From Chloroflexota bacterium (GTDB taxonomy: Bacteria; Chloroflexota; Dormibacteria; Aeolococcales; Aeolococcaceae), in contig DNAU01000102.1 of assembly GCA_003491925.1 (NCBI GenBank), positions 1-6,039 on the forward strand: a stretch of DNA of 6,039 nt, given 5' to 3'. The position numbers and the translations under genes are program-made. Shown piece by piece: positions 1 to 5,395 of the stretch (the first letter of the stretch is position 1; every line of letters starts with the position of its first letter). A model generated the notes under the pieces. That model had not been told where the DNA came from and made no database searches. It saw nothing but the letters and a program-made list of their open reading frames with translations.

Positions 1-942
1 GCCTGCACCCTGCTCTGCTGGGTCGCCCTGATCGCCGCCAGAGGCCACACCGAGGCGGACGAGGTCGCCCGGCGGCTCAGCGCCTACATGGGCGGGCAGC
101 GCCCGGTGCAGCCCGAGCGGGTCAGGACCGGGAACCTCCTGCGCGACCTGCTCGACAGCTTCACCGACGCCATCAACCCGCTGGTGACGCGCGGCTCCTA
201 TGCGGGCAAGCTCGCCGAGGACATCCAGAAGGCCGGACTGCGGCTCAAGGCCTCGGAATGGATGCTGATCGTCTTCGGGGTGGGAGTGGCGGTGGGAGCG
301 ATCTTCTGGTTGCGCTTCGGCACGGTCTTCGCCTTCATCCCCTGCCCGATCGTCATCTGGATCGCGAGCGGCATCTTCCTCCGCATCCGGCAGTCCCGGC
401 GCACCCGGGCCTTCGAGGCACAGCTGGGGGACACCATCATCCTGCTCAGCAACGCGCTCAAGGCCGGCCTCTCCTTCGCCCAGGCCATGAGCACGGTGGC
501 GAAGAACGCGTCGCCACCCATCTCCGAGGAGTTTGCCCGCGCCACCCGTGAGATCGCCCTCGGCATCCCCGTCGACGATGCCCTCCAGCACATGGTGCAG
601 CGCAACAAGTCGGAGGACTTCGACCTGATGGTCACCGCGGTGCAGATCCAGCGCGTGGTCGGGGGCAACCTGGCCGAGATCCTGGACACCATCGCCTACA
701 CCATCCGCGAGCGGGTGCGCATCCACGGTGAGATCCGAACCATCACCGCCCAGGCGCGGATGTCGGGCTTGATCATCACCCTGCTGCCGGTCGGCCTGGC
801 CCTCTTCCTCTTCTTCGTGGAGCCGACGTACTTCGCACCGATGGTCCACCAGTCCCTGGGCTGGGTGCTGCTGGGCCTCGGCGTCTTCAGCATCGCGGTG
901 GGCACCGCCATCATCCAGAAGATCGTCAGGATCCAGGTATGA
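1..942 (+). CDS. tadB: TadB, Tad pilus inner-membrane platform protein (5' end missing)
   Basis: This is the platform (GspF/PilC-like) protein of the Tad/Flp pilus, which with TadC forms the inner-membrane base on which the TadA ATPase works. The frame is open to the window edge, so the gene starts upstream. The ATG at 88 is internal, because the codons before it encode a hydrophobic stretch (ACTLLCWVALIAAR) that looks like the family's first membrane helix. Of the 313 residues visible, helices lie near 87-104 and 108-128. A T2SSF domain follows at about 137-255 (GDTIILLSNALKAGLSFAQA, then the QRVVGGNLAEILDTIA segment), with two C-terminal helices at about 257-275 and 283-305. This order is typical of TadB. 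The stop overlaps the start of tadC (ATGA), which implies translational coupling. The family is clear; only the N-terminus is unseen. Confidence 0.93.
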   Translation, partial: ACTLLCWVALIAARGHTEADEVARRLSAYMGGQRPVQPERVRTGNLLRDLLDSFTDAINPLVTRGSYAGKLAEDIQKAGLRLKASEWMLIVFGVGVAVGAIFWLRFGTVFAFIPCPIVIWIASGIFLRIRQSRRTRAFEAQLGDTIILLSNALKAGLSFAQAMSTVAKNASPPISEEFARATREIALGIPVDDALQHMVQRNKSEDFDLMVTAVQIQRVVGGNLAEILDTIAYTIRERVRIHGEIRTITAQARMSGLIITLLPVGLALFLFFVEPTYFAPMVHQSLGWVLLGLGVFSIAVGTAIIQKIVRIQV

Positions 943-1874
943 TCGCCGCGCTCGCCGGAGCCCTCGCCGCCTGCTCCCTGATGCTGCTCATGCTCTGGGC
1001 CCACACCGCACGCTCGCCGCAGGCGGACCTGCTCGAGGCACGGCTGGCCCAGTTCACGGAATCGGGCCGGGCCGTCCAGAGCCTCGCCGAGGTGGAGATG
1101 ACCCTGCCCTTCTTCGAGCGGGTCCTCCGTCCCACCCTCGACCGCTGGGGTCGCCGCCTGGCGGCGCGCAACAACCAGCAGCGCACCCAGGCCCTCCAGG
1201 AGAAGCTCAACCTGGCAGGCCGGCCGTGGGGGCTCACGGTGGGCGGCTACCTGGTGCTGCGCATCATCTCCGTGATCCTGGTGACGTTCCTCGGCCTCGG
1301 CGCGGGCGCCCTGCTCCAGATGCCGATGCCGCAGCTGCTGATCGGTCCGGCGGCGGGCTTCGTGGTCGGATACCTGGTCCCCGACGCCCTGCTCTCCCGC
1401 AGGATCCGGGCCCGGCAGCAGGAGATCCTGCGCTCCCTCCCCTCCGCTCTCGACCTGCTTACCATCAGCGTCGAGGCCGGCCTCGGCTTCGATGCCGCGC
1501 TGGGTCGCGTCTGCGAGAAGTACCGCAACGCCCTGGCCGCCGAGTTCAACCAGGTGCTCAACGAGATCCGCCTGGGACGCCCTCGCCTCGAGGCCATGGA
1601 CGACATGGCCCGGCGCAACAAGGTCGACGAGTTGAACAGCTTCATCCAGGCGATCATCCAGTCCGAGCAACTCGGGGTCGGCATCGCCAACGTGCTGCGC
1701 ATCCAGTCCGAGGAGATCCGGCGCCGGCGGCGCCAGCGCGCCGAGGAGATGGGCCAGAAGGCGCCGTTGAAGATGCTCTTCCCCATGGCCTGCTGCATCT
1801 TCCCCACCCTCTTCGTGGTCCTGCTCGGTCCGGCCGCCCTCGCAGTCTTCCAGGAGTTCAGCGGGGGCCATTGA
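939..1874 (+). CDS. tadC: TadC, second Tad pilus platform protein
   Basis: This is the partner of TadB in the inner-membrane platform of the Tad pilus. The 311 residues match the usual family length. An N-terminal helix (about 1-22) is followed by a cytoplasmic linker and two helices at about 105-150. The T2SSF domain begins near 163 with RSLPSALDLLTISVEAGLGF, a hallmark TadC stretch. It continues through EQLGVGIANVLRIQSEEIRR and a basic RRRRRQRAEE run into KAPLKMLFPMACCIFPTLFVVLLGPA, the conserved last helix. The ATG overlaps the tadB stop by four bases and has a weak AGGA seven bases upstream inside tadB, so translation is probably coupled. No further tad gene follows on this strand. The next gene is convergent, so tadC appears to end the operon. 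Confidence 0.95.
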   Translation: MIAALAGALAACSLMLLMLWAHTARSPQADLLEARLAQFTESGRAVQSLAEVEMTLPFFERVLRPTLDRWGRRLAARNNQQRTQALQEKLNLAGRPWGLTVGGYLVLRIISVILVTFLGLGAGALLQMPMPQLLIGPAAGFVVGYLVPDALLSRRIRARQQEILRSLPSALDLLTISVEAGLGFDAALGRVCEKYRNALAAEFNQVLNEIRLGRPRLEAMDDMARRNKVDELNSFIQAIIQSEQLGVGIANVLRIQSEEIRRRRRQRAEEMGQKAPLKMLFPMACCIFPTLFVVLLGPAALAVFQEFSGGH

Positions 1875-1883
1875 CCCGGCGCC

Positions 1884-1921
1884 GTCCGGTCGACTCGGGC
1901 GGCCGCCCGGCTCACCCGGAC
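1884..1921. terminator. Possible bidirectional stem between convergent genes
   Basis: The 37-base gap between the tadC stop and the stop of the convergent gene contains a perfect 14-bp self-complementary core (CGGGCGGCCGCCCG, 1896-1909). The core is flanked by outer arms GTCCGG (1884-1889) and CCGGAC (1916-1921), so a long GC stem could form in RNA from either strand. There is no T-run on either side, so it does not fit the standard intrinsic terminator. It could serve as a stem-only terminator or 3' end stabiliser, or be chance in GC-rich DNA. Confidence 0.3.
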
Positions 1922-2760
1922 CTGATCGTCTCCAGGACGGTGGTGGCCTCGCCGAGCCTGCGCTCGAAGCGGATCCGCCAGCGCTCGCGGAGCACCGGGC
2001 TGGAGCGGTAGACCGTGGGACCGGGCAGCTGGTCCCGACGCGCGGCCTCGGCCAGGCGCCCGAGCTCCGGCCCGAGCTCGGTCAGCCCGAGCCGAGCGAC
2101 CAGGTGGACCGCCGCCCCGAGCCTCACCAGCTCGCCGGACCCCAGCCAGTCGCGAACGGCCGCCACGACGCCGTCCCGCCCGTCTTCCGCGACCGACCGG
2201 GCGTAGACGAGCAGATCGGCCTCCATGGCCTCGGCCGCGTCCTCCAGACGCCGCTCGAAGGCGGCCAGAATCGCGTCTCGCGCGCCCTGGTGGGCCAGCA
2301 CCGCGGCCAGCCCGGGTGCGGCTCGACCGAGCAGCAGCTTCTCGAACGGGGTGAACTCGACGTACCCGATCCGCTCCGCGGCGATCGAGACGATCCAGGG
2401 GCTCCCGTCCTGGCGCAGCAGGCAGAGGTTCTCGGGCAGCCCCGGCTGCCTCCAGGCGAAGAGCCCCGGCGCCTCCCCCAGCACATCGACGCAGGCCTGG
2501 CTCAGCTCGTACCGGAGCAGCCGCAGGTCGCCGCTCCGGCTCTCGGAACGGAGCTCGGGTGCGAGCCGTTCCACCACCGCCCGCCCCGAGGGGTCGAGGT
2601 CGCGGGTGGTGTCGACGGTGAGCACCGCCGTGTCGCACTGGGAGCGGGCACAGAGGAGCAGGGCCCGGTAGTCGTCACCGGTGGGCTCGTCGACGAGGTC
2701 GTAGGTCTTGCGACCGGAGACGTCGACCCCGCTGAGGCGGGCGATGAAACTCCTTTCCAT
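1912..2760 (-). CDS. Conserved-looking hypothetical protein, 282 residues
   Basis: I do not recognise this gene. The 282-residue product has no signal peptide or membrane helix. Its N-terminal third (about 30-100) alternates strands and helices (ALLLCARSQCDTAVLTVD). The centre carries a compact motif, LPENLCLLRQDGSPWIVSIA followed by AERIGYVEFTP (about 108-138), which looks like a folded beta domain. A helical C-terminal half follows, with repeated hydrophobic/charged helices (ILAAFERRLEDAAEAMEADLLVYAR) and a Trp-Arg-rich end. The ATG at 2758-2760 has GAGGAG 13 bases upstream and GGAGA directly adjacent, neither ideally spaced. Coding bias matches the neighbours, and the reading frame is much better behaved than the competing frames. 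The gene is convergent with tadC and divergent from the CvpA-like gene, so it is probably its own transcript. No function is assigned. Confidence 0.75.
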   Translation of the reverse strand: MERSFIARLSGVDVSGRKTYDLVDEPTGDDYRALLLCARSQCDTAVLTVDTTRDLDPSGRAVVERLAPELRSESRSGDLRLLRYELSQACVDVLGEAPGLFAWRQPGLPENLCLLRQDGSPWIVSIAAERIGYVEFTPFEKLLLGRAAPGLAAVLAHQGARDAILAAFERRLEDAAEAMEADLLVYARSVAEDGRDGVVAAVRDWLGSGELVRLGAAVHLVARLGLTELGPELGRLAEAARRDQLPGPTVYRSSPVLRERWRIRFERRLGEATTVLETIRSG

Positions 2761-2945
2761 TCTCCGGACCGGGCTCCTCGGGGATGACCTGTCAGGCGAC
2801 CTGGCCGCGATGGTATCAGGGGCAGGCCCGATCCACAGCCGGATCTCCCGTCGGGACCGCGCTATTGCCCCTCAGCCACAGCACCGTCACAGAGTCGTTG
2901 GCAGCCGCTCGCGGGCGGACGGGCCGTGTTACTTTCGCGGCTGCC

Positions 2946-3509
2946 GTGCCAGCGTACGGGCTCAACGAGGCCACCGCCGACTTTGTTCTCCTCATCGTCG
3001 TGGTCGCCAACTGCTATCTGGGTTGGCGCCACGGCCTGGTCCGGCGTGCCCTCACCTTCATCGGCGTGTTCGCGGGCACGATCGCCGCGTACTACGTGGG
3101 CAACCCGCTCTCCTCGACGGTCAGCACCGGCGACCTGATGTCCAACGCCTGGGCCTTCATCGGGGTCTTCTGTGTGGTCGTGGTGATGGTCGAGATCCTC
3201 GCCGCGCTGTACTCCGACCTGATCCAGCGGACGGTGATCGTCATGTTCGACCGGGTCACCGGGCTCGCCGCCGGCCTGGTGGTCGGCGTCGTCGAGCTGG
3301 GGGTGCTCTTCCTGGTCGCCCAGGCCGTCGCCGACGCCCCGGCGTCCACCACAACCACGCCCCCGGCCACCCGGACCGCGGTCACCGTCGCCGTGGACCA
3401 CGGGCTCCTCACCCAGGTCGTGGTCGACCTGGAGCCCGGGATCCACACCCTGCTCGGCCCGGCGCTGCCCGGGAACCTGGACAACCACCTGGACGGCAGC
3501 GTCTCCTGA
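2946..3509 (+). CDS. CvpA-family integral membrane protein
   Basis: This is a probable member of the CvpA (colicin V production protein) family: small four-helix inner-membrane proteins linked in other bacteria to colicin export, envelope stress resistance and septation, with no firm biochemical role. From the proposed GTG, 187 residues are read. Helices lie at about 11-26, 33-50, 68-88 and 104-125. The family layout is visible in DFVLLIVVVANCYLGWRHGL (helix 1, then the G-x-R-x-G turn) and FDRVTGLAAGLVVGVVELGV (the D-R-x-x-G entry to helix 4). A soluble Thr/Pro-rich tail of about 57 residues follows. I chose GTG 2946 because it lies just before helix 1. The frame stays open upstream, and TTG 2898 is an alternative. 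No clear Shine-Dalgarno precedes either start. The gene is convergent with the response regulator gene, with 21 bases between their stops. Confidence 0.75.
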   Translation: MPAYGLNEATADFVLLIVVVANCYLGWRHGLVRRALTFIGVFAGTIAAYYVGNPLSSTVSTGDLMSNAWAFIGVFCVVVVMVEILAALYSDLIQRTVIVMFDRVTGLAAGLVVGVVELGVLFLVAQAVADAPASTTTTPPATRTAVTVAVDHGLLTQVVVDLEPGIHTLLGPALPGNLDNHLDGSVS

Positions 3510-3530
3510 GCTGCGGCTCGGGTCCGTCGG

Positions 3531-3920
3531 TCAGGCAGGCACCGGCTGGTCGGAGCCGAAGAACGATCGCACCACCGACCCGAGCCCGACCAGGTTGAAC
3601 GGCTTGGTGATGAGGTGGTTGGCCCCGGCAAGGCGAGCTCGCTCGACGTCGTCGTCGCCGGAGAGCGCGCTGAACATCAGGACCGGGATCTCGGCCGTCG
3701 CCGGGTTGCCCCGGATGCGACGGCACGCCTCCAGCCCGTCCATCCCCGGCATCATGATGTCGAGGATGATGAGGTCGGGCCGCTGGGCATCGACCTCGCG
3801 CAGACCCTCCTCGCCATTGGAGGCGGTCCGGACCTCGTAGCCCTCGATCCCGAGGTACATCTCGACGATGTGGAGGAGCCGGGGGTCGTCGTCGACGACC
3901 AGGATGCGCCGCTGGCTCAC
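3531..3920 (-). CDS. Single-domain response regulator (CheY-like receiver)
   Basis: The gene encodes a 129-residue stand-alone receiver domain that would accept phosphate from a histidine kinase and signal through protein contact, since there is no output domain. All active-site residues are present, counted from GTG: the acidic pair D10/D11 in ILVVDDD, phosphoacceptor D54 in LIILDIMMPGMDG, the switch Ser84 in VLMFSALS, and Lys106 in ITKPF. The protein ends about 20 residues after the KPF motif. I prefer GTG at 3918-3920 because it begins just before the first beta strand. A TTG at 3939-3941 would add seven residues. The start lacks a clear Shine-Dalgarno and is overlaid by a hairpin. The upstream neighbour on the same strand is the zinc-module gene, 165 bases away, but repeats lie between them. 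No kinase is in the window, so the partner is unknown. Confidence 0.93.
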   Translation of the reverse strand: MSQRRILVVDDDPRLLHIVEMYLGIEGYEVRTASNGEEGLREVDAQRPDLIILDIMMPGMDGLEACRRIRGNPATAEIPVLMFSALSGDDDVERARLAGANHLITKPFNLVGLGSVVRSFFGSDQPVPA

Positions 3921-3936
3921 GGCTGGGGTCCCAGCC
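3921..3936 (-). promoter_or_regulatory. Hairpin directly before the response regulator start
   Basis: Seven-base arms GGCTGGG (3921-3927) and CCCAGCC (3930-3936) are separated by two bases and abut the GTG start codon at 3918-3920. In DNA this is a near-perfect dyad and could bind a dimeric regulator. In RNA the two-base loop means at most five or six pairs would form, covering the place where a ribosome binding site would sit. If the TTG at 3941 were the true start, the element would simply be coding sequence. Confidence 0.35.
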
Positions 3937-4020
3937 CGCAACGAGACGTTGGTTTCGCGGAGGAGGTGGTCGGCATCACTCTCTGTGGGGATGATTCTGG
4001 ACGGTTGGCACCGGCGGCGG

Positions 4021-4060
4021 CGCGGACGGCCACCAGGATACGCGGACGGCCAACAGGATA
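4021..4060. repeat. 20-bp tandem direct repeat, two copies
   Basis: Two adjacent 20-base units, 4021-4040 and 4041-4060, differ at a single base (position 13, C versus A). A shorter GGACGG at 3999-4004 may be a degenerate third copy. Read on the minus strand, each unit carries TATCCT, a hexamer resembling a -10 element, pointing toward the response regulator gene. The units lie between the end of the zinc-module gene and the response regulator start, outside both coding frames. They may be tandem operator or promoter elements, or simply a recent duplication. Confidence 0.85.
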
Positions 4061-4076
4061 ATGGAGGATGGCCGTC
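4045..4076 (-). promoter_or_regulatory. Inverted repeat after the zinc-module gene
   Basis: GACGGCCA (4045-4052) and TGGCCGTC (4069-4076) are perfect 8-base inverted arms around a 16-base loop, starting ten bases after the minus-strand gene that stops at 4086. The same arm also occurs in the other tandem repeat copy (4025-4032), so the minus-strand transcript could fold with either one. No U-run follows the stem, so a classical intrinsic terminator is unlikely. An operator dyad or a weak 3' stem is possible. Confidence 0.4.
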
Positions 4077-4085
4077 TGCTGGCGA

Positions 4086-4847
4086 TCAGCGCGGCTGCAG
4101 CGCCGCTTCCGGGGCGCCGCGAACCCCGGGCGCGCCGGGACTGCCGCGACCCTCACGCTCCATCCCCTTGCTGATTATGCTGAGAATGCGGCGATTAAAG
4201 TCCTTGCGCCGCTGGGCGTCCACCTCCGGGGGCGGCAGGGCGCCATGGAGCCGCTGGATGATCCAGGGAGGGGCGAGCCGTTCGACGATGGCCAAGTCCA
4301 CCCGGATGGCGACCTCGGCGTCCGCGGCCTCCTCGACCAGGAGCGACACTCGCAAGCTGTCCCCGGCCGGGTCCACCAGCTTCCAGGCCCGCTCCCAGGC
4401 CCGGCGCCGATCTCGGCCGATGAAGACGAGGTAGACCGGGTCGGTGATCAGCTGGGCATGGCTGTCACGGTCCCCGGCGAGGAGCAGCTCCCGGATATCG
4501 GCATCGACCTCACGGGCGACCCAGCTCACCAGCGAGGGCGCGCGGGTCTCGAGGTCGGGCATCGGTGCGGTATGGCCGACGTAGCCCACCGGAAGGGCGC
4601 TGACCACCCCGGCGTGACGCCGGCAGTACACCCGCCCATCGATGACCAGGCGATGCTCGGGGCACCAGGCGGTCCGGCAGTGGTGGCCGCGGCGGTCGAC
4701 GTACTCGCAGGCGATCCCGGTGGCTCTCGGGCAGCCCGGCTGGGTGCAGACCTGATCGCCGGCGAGGTCCACCAGCCGGGCGGCGACCGGCTCCGCGCGG
4801 ACCCCGGGGATCGCGGCACGCTGTCTCGACCGGCTCCACGAGGCCAT
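4086..4847 (-). CDS. Zinc-binding-module protein of unknown function, 253 residues
   Basis: I cannot assign this to a named family. The N-terminal region (about 34-78) has ten Cys/His residues: C34, C39, C47, H55, H56, C57, C62, H65, C75 and H78. The spacing C-x4-C, C-x7-HHC, C-x2-H and C-x2-H would suit two zinc sites in a cross-braced fold, as in B-box or ZZ-like fingers. A mixed alpha/beta domain follows (about 100-200: WVAREVDADIRELLLAG, DPVYLVFIGRDRRRAWERAW, then strands SLRVSLLVEE and AEVAIRVDLAIVERL). The C-terminus is basic and then Gly/Pro-rich and probably disordered. There is no signal peptide or membrane helix, so a cytoplasmic protein is likely. The ATG has AAGG eight bases upstream, in the sequence TAAGGT that could equally be a -10 element. 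The gene is divergent from the flp pilin gene and shares its 242-base intergenic region. Protein or nucleic acid binding is inferred only from the zinc module. Confidence 0.8.
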   Translation of the reverse strand: MASWSRSRQRAAIPGVRAEPVAARLVDLAGDQVCTQPGCPRATGIACEYVDRRGHHCRTAWCPEHRLVIDGRVYCRRHAGVVSALPVGYVGHTAPMPDLETRAPSLVSWVAREVDADIRELLLAGDRDSHAQLITDPVYLVFIGRDRRRAWERAWKLVDPAGDSLRVSLLVEEAADAEVAIRVDLAIVERLAPPWIIQRLHGALPPPEVDAQRRKDFNRRILSIISKGMEREGRGSPGAPGVRGAPEAALQPR

Positions 4848-5000
4848 GACGGTGACCTTAGCACCGGCCGGCGACAGCCTCCGGCGGCTTCACCGAGCCG
4901 TTAAAGGGGCGGCTGGGAGCCCGCCCAGGGTCACTCCGCTCGCCTGCGGGCCGGTGGCGGCGTTGTGTGACCGGTTGTTACCGTCCCTTCGCTTTTCCCG

Positions 5001-5027
5001 CATTCCAGGAATGGGCGATCCGCCCAT
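5001..5027. promoter_or_regulatory. Overlapping dyads upstream of the flp pilin gene
   Basis: Two dyads overlap by three bases: CATTCC-A-GGAATG (5001-5013) and ATGGGCG-ATC-CGCCCAT (5011-5027). They lie 63-89 bases before the flp start, in the 242-base divergent region shared with the zinc-module gene. CATAGT at 5025-5030 is a candidate -10 element (four of six consensus bases), but no good -35 is seen. Position and symmetry suit operators for a dimeric regulator, though the pair could also be chance. Confidence 0.4.
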
Positions 5028-5039
5028 AGTTTGCAAGAG

Positions 5040-5055
5040 CCGCTCCCCTGAGCGG
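5040..5055 (+). promoter_or_regulatory. Small hairpin in the flp leader
   Basis: CCGCTC (5040-5045) and GAGCGG (5050-5055) form a six-base-pair stem with a CCCT loop, ending 16 bases before the Shine-Dalgarno sequence. If transcription starts near 5036, as the candidate -10 at 5025-5030 would imply, the hairpin sits at the 5' end of the mRNA. There it could protect the short pilin transcript from decay. Confidence 0.35.
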
Positions 5056-5071
5056 TGAGTCTATGCACCAC

Positions 5072-5081
5072 AAGGAGGTGA
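5072..5081 (+). promoter_or_regulatory. Strong Shine-Dalgarno sequence of the flp gene
   Basis: AAGGAGGTGA closely matches the full anti-Shine-Dalgarno complement. The GGAGG core ends 11 bases before ATG 5090. This fixes the pilin start at 5090 rather than the in-frame ATG at 5063, which lies upstream of the site. It is by far the strongest ribosome binding site in the window, as expected for an abundant structural subunit. Confidence 0.9.
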
Positions 5082-5089
5082 AAGCCACT

Positions 5090-5287
5090 ATGTTGCCCGA
5101 TCTTTACCGGCGTCTTCGCGGGCTCGTGGTTCGCAAGAGCGAGCTCGAGGACGAGAAGGGGCAGGGCATGGTTGAGTACGCCCTGATCCTGGTCCTCATT
5201 GCCATCGTTGTCATCGTCATCCTGCAGGTGGTCGGCCACCAGGTCAACAACGTCTTCTCGAACATCAGCAACGCCCTGGGCACGTAA
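5090..5287 (+). CDS. flp: Flp-family prepilin, major Tad pilus subunit
   Basis: The product is a 65-residue prepilin that would be cleaved by a TadV/PilD-type prepilin peptidase and polymerised into the Tad pilus by the TadA/TadB/TadC machine. A charged 24-residue leader ends in ELEDEKG. Cleavage after G24 gives a mature N-terminus QGMVEYALIL, with the required Glu at +5 (E29) and the adjacent Tyr (Y30) that mark the Flp family. A hydrophobic helix (about 31-48) and a short polar tail (VGHQVNNVFSNISNALGT) complete a 41-residue mature protein, within the normal Flp range. The start is set by the strong Shine-Dalgarno at 5072-5081. The gene is monocistronic in appearance, with its own terminator directly after it, and lies about 3.2 kb from tadBC. 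Confidence 0.95.
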   Translation: MLPDLYRRLRGLVVRKSELEDEKGQGMVEYALILVLIAIVVIVILQVVGHQVNNVFSNISNALGT

Positions 5288-5305
5288 TCGCAGGGCCTCG
5301 CCGGA

Positions 5306-5342
5306 AAAAGGGGAGCCGCGCCAGCGGCTCCCCTTTTCTTTT
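5306..5342 (+). terminator. Strong Rho-independent terminator after flp
   Basis: Arms AAAAGGGGAGCCGC (5306-5319) and GCGGCTCCCCTTTT (5324-5337) pair perfectly over 14 bp around a GCCA loop, and the T-run TTTTCTTTT (5334-5342) follows. The stem begins 18 bases after the flp stop. The A-tract on the left arm means the reverse strand also has a T-run, so it may work in both directions. It separates pilin transcription from the downstream gene. Confidence 0.95.
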
Positions 5343-5395
5343 CGCCTGCCGGGAGGTGAGCCGCGGGCATCCCGGTTCGGTGCTTTCGACGTACC

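Noticed and set aside
88..90. ATG at 88 as the tadB start
   Set aside because: The upstream in-frame codons encode a hydrophobic helix and stay open to the window edge, so this Met is internal.
696..2638. Long minus-strand open frames opposite tadB/tadC and running into the unknown gene
   Set aside because: They lie antisense to clearly conserved TadB/TadC sequence and read as low-complexity Arg/Gly/Ala-rich peptides. This is typical of open shadow frames in GC-rich DNA.
2898..2935. Promoter from TTGGCA (2898-2903) and TACTTT (2930-2935) before the CvpA-like gene
   Set aside because: The 26-base spacer is too long for a standard -35/-10 pair.
2784..2945. Coding extension of the CvpA-like gene upstream of GTG 2946
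   Set aside because: The extra residues are not hydrophobic or family-like, and the region is the expected promoter space between two divergent genes. TTG 2898 cannot be fully excluded.
4068..4904. Plus-strand open frame opposite the zinc-module gene
   Set aside because: Its product is Gly/Arg/Pro-rich without domain-like features. The minus-strand frame has ordered Cys/His spacing and a plausible start, so it is the better candidate.
4964..4980. CRP-like site in TGTGACCGGTTGTTACC
   Set aside because: Only one half resembles the consensus; the second half does not match TCACA.
5020..5035. Sigma-54 promoter ending in TTTGCA before flp
   Set aside because: TTGC at 5031-5034 has no GG at the required distance upstream (5021-5022 is CG).
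5063..5089. ATG 5063 as the flp start
   Set aside because: The near-perfect Shine-Dalgarno at 5072-5081 lies downstream of it and is correctly placed for ATG 5090.
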